The notes beneath the pieces are model-generated. The model was given only the letters and a program-made list of their open reading frames with translations. It had not been told where the DNA came from and ran no database searches. Positions 23,160 to 35,100 of a stretch of 64,000 bases of DNA are shown here, piece by piece (position 1 is the first letter of the stretch; each line of letters begins with the position of its first letter). The stretch lies in contig NC_064037.1 in NCBI RefSeq assembly GCF_932526225.1, positions 18,531,471 to 18,595,470 on the forward strand, written 5' to 3'. Position numbers and translations under genes: made by a program. The DNA is from Nematostella vectensis. Its lineage: Eukaryota; Cnidaria; Anthozoa; Actiniaria; Edwardsiidae.

Positions 23160-26100
23160 ATGGCTACTACCTCAGTATCTGACGTACAGGTGAAATTAGC
23201 TGATGTACAGTCTGCACTAGATAGGATTGCACCCTACATCAATAGCACGCCTGTAATGACAAGCCACACCTTGGATAAGATGGCAGGACGATCACTGTTT
23301 TTTAAGTGTGAAAATCTACAAAAAGCTGGAGCATTTAAGGTCAGGGGTGGAATCTTCTTGCATTTAACTTTAAAAGGTTTCCTGAATTGCCATACCCCCC
23401 TATAGGGGCACCTGAATTGCCATACCCCCCTATAGGGGCAGAGTGCCCACCCCCAGTTTCTAAAATCATGATGGAATACTCTGTGGAGCCACAGCTGTGG
23501 TTTCTCTAGGTAGCCGATGCCCTGATGTTTTTATTTTCCCAGCATTTCTTTGTTTTGCACAAAGTAAATATATTGTTGTTGTATAGTTTTGGTGGTAATG
23601 ATTCCATAAATTGTTGTACTTTTTTAAAAGTGTTGCATTTAGGGGGCTTTTTAGTGGCAACATTTACAGTGAGGACAGAAAGCAGGCCATGCTAAACAGC
23701 TTTGACCAATCAGATTGGCTTCAACACAGCAAACATTTTGAAAAGAAAGTTCAGCCAATGAGAAACACTGGACATCTGTAATTTGATCTTGTATGTGTAG
23801 TTGACCTTGGGAAAGCGGCTACATCACTCAAGTGATAAACAATGTCCTGTGTCCGGCTTTTCTCATTGGCTGAACTGTTTTTTTTTTTCAAAATGTTAAC
23901 AGTGTTCAATCTGAATCTGATTGGTCAAAGATGTTCAGCATGGCCCACTTTCTGTGTCCTCACTGTAAAATCTAGCTAACTTGTCTCTGCATTTGAATCT
24001 GCAAACTATTTTATTCCCTCTTTGATCTTAGTTTCGTGGAGCCATGAATGCTGTACTCCGCTTGGTTGAATCGTCTGATGACCCATCCGGTAGCAAATCC
24101 CAAGCTCCTTGTGTTGTAACCCACAGCAGTGGTAACCACGCCCAGGCCCTATCTCTTGCTGCCAAGCTAATGAATCTGAAGGCCCATATTGTAATGCCTA
24201 AGAATGCCCCCCATGTGAAGAAGGCAGCAGTCATAGAATATGGAGCTAACATTGTTGAATGTGAAATTTCACAAAAGGTATGTTTTTTTTCCTGGGTTGT
24301 TGGAAAGGAAGGTTGCTGAGATATTTAGGGAACAAAAGATTCTAAAGATGGTTAATTCTACTATTTTACAATCTGATAGATATTATTCATTGCCCTTTTT
24401 TTACTCACTGAAAAAGCTCACAGCATGACACTAACAAGTTGGCCTAAAATTGTCCTAAATGTTAATTAGATTTCACACTGAGTACTAGAGTCTTCACTAC
24501 CAAAGCGCTGCAAAGTGGAATAACTATGCAGCTACTCTGTCTCCTATTATCTTTGTTCAACAAAGGAGTTCTTTTGTCTCTATTCTTCTCGTTCTTTGTG
24601 TCGAGGTGCGGATATTGTTCATTTGCCCAATCAAATTGCAGCTTGTAAGATAGAGCTGTGTACTGACCCGCAAAGTGGCAATGACTCGGCATAGTGAATG
24701 AACCTAGCTCTGATGCACTGGACAGTCAGCCTTACATTTCACTGGCATTGAAAACCATTATCTACTAAAGTGTGGCTTTTACTATTTTTTATTTTTTGCG
24801 GTTTTGGTTTTATTAAATTGCATCACTGAATTTGCCAATTTCAATTAATGTCAAAGTCTCCCTCCCCTACTAACTTTTGAGATTCGTGGTATGAAAAGAT
24901 ATGCTTAACACTTTGTTAACCGGAATATGGCCTGAATGTCGCTGCTTTAAATTCAAGTTATGGCGAGACAGACACCGCACCCCTCCCACCGCATGTTTAA
25001 TTGCTGTGTGTGAGGGGGGAGGGGATGCAATGACTTAGGTATGCCCATGAAGGGGCAGCGGAGCTGGCCTTGAACACCACCAAGCCAGGAGAAGTGTTGT
25101 TTTGAACAACACTTAAATGGAAAAAAAGCATCATTAGCTCCTGCCCATCTGAAACCTTTTTTTCATATATTTTTCTTCTTGGCAAAGTCCCATTCTTTAT
25201 TGGCATTGCACAGATTGCTTGTTATTACAATTGTAGGTTTACTACATTTGTGGGCAACTTGTTATTACATTAGTGGGTGTTTATTACATTTGTGGGCTCT
25301 GCACTCATACAGTTATATAATTTTGTGGTGCTTCTGGAAAAACGTGCCATACGTAAAGCATATCACAACTAAAGTATAATTTCAATAAACCAAAATACGC
25401 CTTTTTTAGATTTTCTTGTTCTGGAAAAAGGTTGGTTTCCTTTTTGGGTGGAGGATCACCATTTGGGGGAGGGTCACCATTTAGGGGAGGGTTACCATTT
25501 GGGGGAGGGTCACCATTTGGGGGAGGGTCACCATTTGGGGGAGGGTCACCATTTGGGGGAGGGTCACCATTTGGGGGGGGGGGGGGCGTCACCATTTGGG
25601 GGAGGGTCACCATTTGTGTGTGTTAGATTTGGGGAGGGTCAAAACTTTTTAACCAAAAAAATTTTCATGACCTTTCCCTATTGCCTTTCCCTATTGCCTT
25701 CCCCTATTGCCTTTCCCTATTGCCCTTCCCTATTGCCCTTCCCTATTGCCCTTCCCTATTGCCCTTCCCTATTGCCCTTCCCTATTGCCTTTCCCTATTG
25801 CCTTTCCCTATTGCCTTTCCCTATTGCCTTTCCCTATTGCCCTTCCCTATTGCCTTTCCCTATTGCCCTTCCCTATTGCCCTTCCCTATTGCCTTTCCCT
25901 ATTGCCTTTCCCTATTGCCTTTCCCTATTGCCTTTCCCTATTGCCTTTCCCTATTGCCTTTCCCTATTGCCCTTCCCTATTGCCTTTCCCTATTGCCCTT
26001 CCCTATTGCCCTTCCCTATTGCCTTTCCCTATTGCCTTTCCCTATTGCCTTTCTCTATTGCCTTTCTCTATTGCCTTTCCCTATTGCCTTTCCCTATTGC

Positions 26101-29100
26101 CTTTCCCTATTGCCTTTCCCTATTGCCTTTCCCTATTGCCTTTCCCTATTGCCTTTCCCTATTGCCTTTTCCTATTGCCTTTTCCTATTGCCCTTCCCTA
26201 TTGCCTCTCCCTATTGCCTCTCCCTATTGCCTTTCCCTATTGCCTTTCCCTATTGCCTTTCCCTATTGCCTCTCCCTATTGCCTTTCCCTATTGCCTTTA
26301 TCTATTGCCTTTCCCTATTGCCTTTCCCTATTGCCTTTCTCTATTGCCTTTCCCTATTGCCTTTCCCTATTGCCTTTCCCTATTGCCTTTCCCTTTTGCC
26401 TTCCCCTATTGCCTTTCCCTATTGCCTTTCCCTATTGCCTTTCCCTATCGCCTTTCCCTTATTGCCTTTCTCTATTGCCTTTCCCTATTGCTTTCTCTAT
26501 TGCCTTTCCCTATTGCCTTTCCCTTTTGCCTTTCTCTATTGCCTTTATCTATTGCCTTTCCCTTTTGCCTTTCTCTATTGCCTTTCTCTATTGCCTTTCC
26601 CTATTGCCTTTTCCTATTGCCTTTCCCTATTGCCTTTCCCTATTGCCTTTCCCTATTGCCTTTCCCTATTGCCTTTGCTTTCCAGATAAAAGCAAATCCT
26701 TCCCCATTTGCATAAACTTTTTTTGACAACTTCAGAGGACTGTAAAGACACTAGGTAATTACAATCATTAAAAATAAGGTGCACAAGAGTTAGCTTTCAG
26801 TTCAAAGCCTAGGAAATGTCTAGAAAAAAGCCCCAACCAAAAAGCTAGTGTTTTTTCACACGCCTGGAAATTCTACCTTGCAAGGATTGTCTGCAGCAAA
26901 AGCATTGCCCAGTAATGTGGAACTTATGTTATTAATATATTGACAGTTATAGTAGTTGTTTGATTACTTATTAATATATTGACAGGTACAGTAGTTGTTT
27001 GATTACTTATGATATTAATATATTGACAGGTACAGTAGTTGTTTGATTACTTATGATATTAATATATTGACAGGTATAGTAGTTGTTTGATTACTTATGT
27101 TATTAATATATTGACAGGTATAGTAGTTGTTTGATTACTTATGTTATTAATATATTGACAGGTATAGTAGTTGTTTGATTACTTATGTTATTAATATATT
27201 GACAGGTACAGTAGTTGTTTGATTACTTATGTTATTAATATATTGACAGGTATAGTAGTTGTTTGATTACTTATGTTATTAATATATTGACAGATATAGT
27301 AGTTGTTTGATTACTTATGTTCTTAATATATTGACAGTTATAGTAGTTGTTTGATTACTTATTAATATATTGACAGGTATAGTAGTTGTTTGGTTACTTA
27401 TGTTATTAATATATTGACAGGTATAGTAGTTGTTTGATTATTTATGTTATTAATATATTGACAGGTATAGTAGTTGTTTGATTACTTATGTTCTTAATAT
27501 ATTGACAGGTATAGTAGTTGTTTGATTACTTATGTTATTAATATATTGACAGGTATAGTAGTTGTTTGATTACTTATGTTCTTAATATATTGACAGGTAT
27601 AGTAGTTGTTTGATTACTTATGTTATTAATATATTGACAGGTATCGTAGTTGTTTGATTACTTATGTTATTAATATATTGACAGGTATAGTAGTTGTTGG
27701 ATTACTTATGTTATTAATATATTGACAGGTATAGTAGTTGTTTGATTACTTATGTTATTAATATATTGACAGGTATAGTAGTTGTTTGATTACTTATGTT
27801 ATTAATATATTGACAGATATAGTAGTTGTTTGATTACTTATGTTCTTAATATATTGACAGTTATAGTAGTTGTTTGATTACTTATTAATATATTGACAGG
27901 TATAGTAGTTGTTTGATTACTTATGTTATTAATATATTGACAGGTATAGTAGTTGTTTGATTACTTATTAATATATTGACAGGTATAGTAGTTGTTTGAT
28001 TACTTATGTTATTAATATATTGACAGGTATAGTAGTTGTTTGATTACTTATGTTATTAATATATTGACAGGTATAGTATTTGTTTGGTTACTTATGTTAT
28101 TAATATATTGACAGGTACAGTAGTTGTTTGATTACTTATGTTATTAATATATTGACAGGTATAGTAGTTGTTTGATTACTTATGTTCTTAATATATTGAC
28201 AGGTATAGTAGTTGTTTGATTACTTATTAATATATTGACAGGTATAGTAGTTGTTTGATTACTTATGTTCTTAATATATTGACAGGTATAGTAGTTGTTT
28301 GATTACTTATGTTATTAATATATTGACAGGTATCGTAGTTGTTTGATTACTTATGTTATTAATATATTGACAGGTATAGTAGTTGTTGGATTACTTATGT
28401 TATTAATATATTGACAGGTATAGTAGTTGTTTGATTACTTATGTTATTAATATATTGACAGGTATAGTAGTTGTTTGATTACTTATGTTATTAATATATT
28501 GACAGGTATAGTAGTTGTTTGATTACTTATGTTCTTAATATATTGACAGATATAGTAGTTGTTTGATTACTTATGTTATTAATATATTGACAGGTATAGT
28601 AGTTGTTTGATTATATACCATGTGCCAAAGGAAGAAACCAGTTTACATTGAATTGAGAAGATTTTCCAAATCACCCTTTTTTGACCAGTCATCGGCTTAG
28701 TACAAATCTTGTCTGAATATGTTAGTGCCATAGTGAGGGTGACTATCCATTGCATCAGAGGCTTCTTGGCTTGACTCAGTTGTTGTTGTTATTTAGTGGC
28801 TCTTTGTTAGTAAAGCTTGGAAGCTTATAGCCCTGGTTAGGTAATTTTAAAAATATATTTTTTTTTTGGAAATTTACAATCCCTCTCCTTGTCTTAGAAT
28901 GGGTAAATATTTTTTTCTTGTGACCTGCCTCTGCATGGGCCACACCGTACAGGCTTCAGCTACGCCTACGTGACAGATTTTGCATGCATGATTACTGTAT
29001 TATTGACACTTTATAACTTATGTTGCAAAGGTTGTTTACCAGGCAATTATTTTGCTTTCAAGTACTGTATCTATGTTGTAGTCGAAAATGAATGTTCAAG

Positions 29101-32100
29101 TCCAAAATAAAAATGGACTAGTCTAAAATGAAACCAAAGCAGTCCAAAATGAAATTGGACTAGTCTAAAATAATATGGTTGAATATGTCAATGATTCTAA
29201 AAAGGGATTTTCCCTTTTTGGGGTCTCATTAAAAAAAATGGGGCTAGTTATTTTTCGGGGGTCAAAAAGTCTTATTCCATTTTGTTTCTACTCGCTCCTT
29301 TCCACTATCTCTCGTCCCTTTCCTCCTTTCTCCCATTCCTTTCCTTTTCACTCTCATTCCTTTCCTGCTTTTCCCCTTTTCTCTATATCTTACCTACCTG
29401 CCTGCCTACTGTTATAAATTCTATCTTACCTTTTTTTCCAGTATGTGCCACCACTAGGATCGAACTCTCGATCTCTAGCTTGCCAGTCCGTTACCTTAAC
29501 CACTCTGCCATCCAGACATTGCGATGGAAGACACGGTTTAGAAACTAATTTTATAACTGTGGCGCCTCTTGGGAAATGAACAACAATACAAAACTCCACG
29601 CAAGCAATGGCTGCTAGCGTCTGTGTCGATGCAGACGATTTCTACTCGAAATTAGAAGAATTAAAGGAAAAAAGTAAGTCTAGCAAAAGCAACACAACAT
29701 TATACATCTGTGACGAATTTTACGAGAAGGCCAAGCAATGGCTGAAATGTACGATGCCAGAAGAGAAGAAAGACATCGCACTGGTCAGACAATGATAAGT
29801 TGAAAATCATTCGCAATAAGTGGAACGTTGACGAGGAAGGAAGAGTCATTGATGCCAAGAGAAAGTATGTTGTACATAAATCGACCATCCACGATGTCCT
29901 CTCGCAAGCTCACAAAGCAATCTGCCACCGAGGGAGGGATAAAACTGCCAAGTATCTCAGTGAGAATTATAGTAACCTACCTAAACAAATCATAACATTA
30001 TTTACCTCCATATGCAAATTGCATCAAGAACAAGCCAGCCTCACCAACTATTGCAAGAAGCCCGTGACAAAACCTAGATCAGGCAATCCTCAGGCAGATG
30101 GATTTTTGAGCCACCTGGAAATGGATTTAATTGATTTTCGTAAGATACCCTGCAATTGTGGACGGAGGCATTTATGGGCTCTTCATGTGGAAGAAGATGA
30201 AAGTGGAATCATCATTGAGACAAGAGCACAAAAGCGAAAACGTGAAAATGACCAAGTGTTTGAAAACCAGGCAGGTTATAATCGGAAAATGAAGGAAACA
30301 TGACCAAGAAAGCTAAACTTTCAAGAAAATGATTATGTTTCTGTAAAGATCAATGTAGTCGATAAAGGTCCGCTACATCCAAACTCCCTTCTTGCTAAGA
30401 TAATAGAGAAAGCAAATGACAATGCAAGAATTGTCACTAAATTTGGTGTGATTGATTCATTAATTTCCCTGAATAGATTGAACAAAATTACCAAGCCCAG
30501 CATAGTCTTTGACTATTCCACAGAGGTTTCCCTTACGAGAGCGTCAAAGATGGTGCACCTTCAATGGCCCACATGACTGTAATGGCTGTATGAATGAGTA
30601 GAACGACAGTACCACTTATTATTAGATTCTTGTATTAACAACAATTAAAGCTGCTGTCATCAAATTGTGTTTGTTTTCGTCGCCTTTGTTAGTCGCTAGT
30701 TCTATTTTTTTTACTTAAAATAACCCTAACCCCACTACTTAAACTAACCCTAATCCTACTATTTAAACTAACCCTAATCCCACTACTTAAACTAACCCTA
30801 ACCCTACTACTTAAACTAACCCTAGCCCCACTACTTAAACTAACCCTAACCCCACTACTTAAACTAACCCTAACCCCACTACTTAAACTAACCCTAACCC
30901 TACTACTTAAACTAACCCTAAACCTACTATTTAAACTAACCCTAACCCCACTACTTAAACTAACCCTAACCCTACTACTTAAACTAACCCTAACCCCACT
31001 ACTTAAACTAGCTAAAAACGAATATGGACTGGTTTGGTTTCATTTTTGACTAGTCCATTTTCATTTTGGACTGACATTCATTATTGACTGCAACATCTAT
31101 ATTATAGTATTTCCTTCCCATTTACACATACTTGAAAAGATGTGCTTTAAAACAGCTTTTTTGCACTTTTTAGGGTGGGTTTATAAGTACAGTATATGGA
31201 GGAGCCTTTCCTCTTGATGGACTACATGTATTGCCACCCCCCCCCCCCCCCCCCATTGCCCTGTCTTTATATCATGTGCTACACCAATGCCCTAGAATGA
31301 GTTGACAAGTCATTAAAATTGTTGATAGGACCGTGAGGAGACTGCCGCCAGAGTGCTACAAGAGACTGGTCCCAATTCCTACCTTGTACCACCTTATGAT
31401 CATCCTCATATCATCGCTGGTCAGGGGACAATGGCATTAGAATTGCTACAAGATGTGAGTATTACTAGGGGAAAATAGCATTAGAATTGCTACAAGATGA
31501 AAGTATTACTAGGGGACAATGGCATTAGAATTGCTACAAGATGAGAGTATTACTAGGGGACAATGGCATTAGAATTGCTACAAGATGAGAGTATTACTAG
31601 GGGACAATGGCATTAGAATTGCTACAAGATGAGAGTATTACTAGGGGACAATGCCATTAGAATTGCTACAAGACGTGAGTATTACTAGGGGACAATGGCA
31701 TTAGAATTGCTACAAGATGAGAGTATTGCTAGGGGAAAATGGCATTAGAATTGCTACAAGATGAGAGTATTACTAGGGGACAAAGGCATTAGAATTGCTA
31801 CAAGACGTGAGTATTACTAGGGGACAATGCCATTAGAATTGCTACAAGATGAGAGTATTACTAGGGGACAATGGCATTAGAATTGCTACAAGATGAGAGT
31901 ATTACTAGGGGACAATGGCATTAGAATTGCTACAAGATGAGAGTATTACTAGGGGAAAATGGCATTAGAATTGCTACAAGACGTGAGTATTACTAGGGGA
32001 CAATGCCATTAGAATTGCTACAAGATGAGAGTAGTACAGGGGACAATGGCATTAGAATTGCTACAAGATGAGAGTATTACTAGAGGACAATGGCATTAGA

Positions 32101-35100
32101 ATTGCTACAAGATGAGAGTATTACTAGGGGACAATGACATTAGAATTGCTACAAGATGAGAGTATTACTAGGGGACAATGGCATTAGAATTGCTACAAGA
32201 TGAGAGTATTACTAGGGGACAATGGCATTAGAATTGCTACAAGATGAGAGTATTACTAGGGGACAATGACATTAGAATTGCTACAAGATGAGAGTATTAC
32301 TAGGGGAAAATGGCATTAGAATTGCTACAAGATGAGAGTATTACAGGGGACAATGGCATTAGAATTGCTACAAGATGAGAGAATTACTAGGGGACAATGG
32401 CATTAGAATTGCTACAAGATGAGAGTATTACTAGGGGACAATGGCATTAGAATTGCTACAAGATGAAAGTATTACTAGGGGACAATGGCATTAGAATTGC
32501 TACAAGACGTGAGTATTACTAGGGGACAATGGCATTAGAATTGCTACAAGATGAGAGTATTACTAGGGGACAAAGGCATTAGAATTGCTACAAGACGTGA
32601 GTATTACTAGGGGACAATGCCATTAGAATTGCTACAAGACGTGAGTATTACTAGGGGACAATGGCATTAGAATTGCTACAAGATGAGAGTATTACTAGGG
32701 GAAAATGGCATTAGAATTGCTACAAGACGTGAGTATTACTAGGGGAAAATGGCATTAGAATTGCTACAAGATGAGAGTATTACTAGGGGACAATGGCATT
32801 AGAATTGCTACAAGACGTGAGTATTACTAGGGGAAAATGGCATTAGAATTGCTACAAGATGAGAGTATTACTAGGGGAAAATAGCATTAGAATTGCTACA
32901 AGACGTGAGTATTACTAGGGGACAAAGGCATTAGAATTGCTACAAGATGAGAGTATTACTAGGGGACAATGACATTAGAATTGCTACAAGATGAGAGTAT
33001 TACTAGGGGACAATGGCATTAGAATTGCTACAAGACGTGAGTATTACTAGGGGAAAATGGCATTAGAATTGCTACAAGATGAGAGTATTACTAGGGGACA
33101 ATGGCATTAGAATTGCTACAAGACGTGAGTATTACTAGGGGAAAATGGCATTAGAATTGCTACAAGACGTGAGTATTACTAGGGGACAATGGCATTAGAA
33201 TTGCTACAAGATGAGAGTATTACTAGGGGACAATGGCATTAGAATTGCTACAAGACGTGAGTATTACTAGGGGACAAAGGCATTAGAATTGCTACAAGAT
33301 GAGAGTATTACTAGGGGACAATGCCATTAGAATTGCTACAAGACGTGAGTATTACTAGGGGACAAAGGCATTAGAATTGCTACAAGATGAGAGTATTACT
33401 AGGGGACAATGACATTAGAATTGCTACAAGATGAGAGTATTACTAGGGGAAAATGGCATTAGAATTGCTACAAGACGTGAGTATTACTAGGGGAAAATGG
33501 CATTAGAATTGCTACAAGATGAGAGTATTACTAGGGGACAATGGCATTAGAATTGCTACAAGACGTGAGTATTACTAGGGGAAAATGGCATTAGAATTGC
33601 TACAAGACGTGAGTATTACTAGGGGACAATGGCATTAGAATTGCTACAAGATGAGAGTATTACTAGGGGAAAATAGCATTAGAATTGCTACAAGACGTGA
33701 GTATTACTAGGGGACAAAGGCATTAGAATTGCTACAAGATGAGAGTATTACTAGGGGACAATGACATTAGAATTGCTACAAGATGAGAGTATTACTAGGG
33801 GACAATGGCATTAGAATTGCTACAAGATGAGAGTATTACTAGGGGACAATGGCATTAGAATTGCTACAAGATGAGAGTAGTACAGGGGACAATGGCATTA
33901 GAATTGCTACAAGATGAGAGTATTACTAAGGGGACAATGGCATTAGAATTGCTACAAGATGAGAGTATTACTAGAGGACAATGGCATTAGAATTGCTACA
34001 AGATGAGAGTATTACTAAGGGGACAATGCCATTAGAATTGCTACAAGACGTGAGTATTACTAGGGGACAATGACATTAGAATTGCTACAAGATGAGAGTA
34101 TTACTAGGGGACAATGACATTAGAATTGCTACAAGATGAGAGTATTACTAGGGGACAATGACATTAGAATTGCTACAAGATGAGAGTATTACTAGGGGAC
34201 AATGACATTAGAATTGCTACAAGATGTGAGTATTACTAGGGGAAAATAGCATTAGAATTGCTACAAGATGAAAGTATTACTAGGGGACAATGGCATTAGA
34301 ATTGCTACAAGATGAGAGTATTACTAGGGGACAATGGCATTAGAATTGCTACAAGATGAGAGTATTACTAGGGGACAATGGCATTAGAATTGCTACAAGA
34401 TGAGAGTATTACTAGGGGACAATGCCATTAGAATTGCTACAAGACGTGAGTATTACTAGGGGACAATGGCATTAGAATTGCTACAAGATGAGAGTATTGC
34501 TAGGGGAAAATGGCATTAGAATTGCTACAAGATGAGAGTATTACTAGGGGACAATGGCATTAGAATTGCTACAAGATGAGAGTATTACTAGGGGACAATG
34601 CCATTAGAATTGCTACAAGACGTGAGTATTACTAGGGGAAAATGGCATTAGAATTGCTACAAGATGAGAGTATTACTAGGGGAAAATGGCATTAGAATTG
34701 CTACAAGACGTGAGTATTACTAGGGGACAATGGCATTAGAATTGCTACAAGATGAGAGTATTACTAGGGGACAATGGCATTAGAATTGCTACAAGATGAG
34801 AGTATTACTAGGGGAAAATGGCATTAGAATTGCTACAAGATGAGAGTATTACTAGGGGACAATGGCATTAGAATTGCTACAAGATGAGAGTATTACTAGG
34901 GGACAATGGCATTGTGTATATACTAGGGGACTGATTGAGAGTGATTGTGTATTACTAGGGGAGTGATTGAGAGTGATTGTGTATTACTAGGGGATTGTTT
35001 GAGAGTGATTGTGTATTACTAGGGGACTGATTGAGAGTGATTGTGTATTACTAGAGGACTGTTTGAGAGTTATTGTGTATTACTAGGGGATTGTTTGAGA

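Larger units (their letters stand above)
29074..31095. mobile_element. Ginger-like integrase transposon, internally deleted
   Basis: The ends are TGTTGTAGTC at 29074 and GACTGCAACA ending at 31095. The inverted similarity runs inward for about 75 bp (gtccaaaat...ggactagtc...aaatgaaacc). Both ends are flanked by tcta (29070-29073 and 31096-31099), a 4 bp target duplication. Between them lie a tRNA-like SINE head, a broken integrase gene and a 24 bp repeat tract. TIRs starting TGT, a 4 bp duplication and an H2C2-type integrase fit the Ginger family, cut-and-paste elements related to gypsy integrases. It lies in serine racemase intron 2. Confidence 0.72.

Noticed and set aside
25448-26726. 340-413 residue LLPFPIAFPYC repeat ORFs as a membrane protein
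   Set aside because: All three plus frames are open for the same reason, a pyrimidine-only 13 bp unit; there is no splice or start context and the region lies inside a serine racemase intron.
30716-31012. True interstitial telomere
   Set aside because: The period is 24 bp with non-telomeric filler; there is no run of TTAGGG units.
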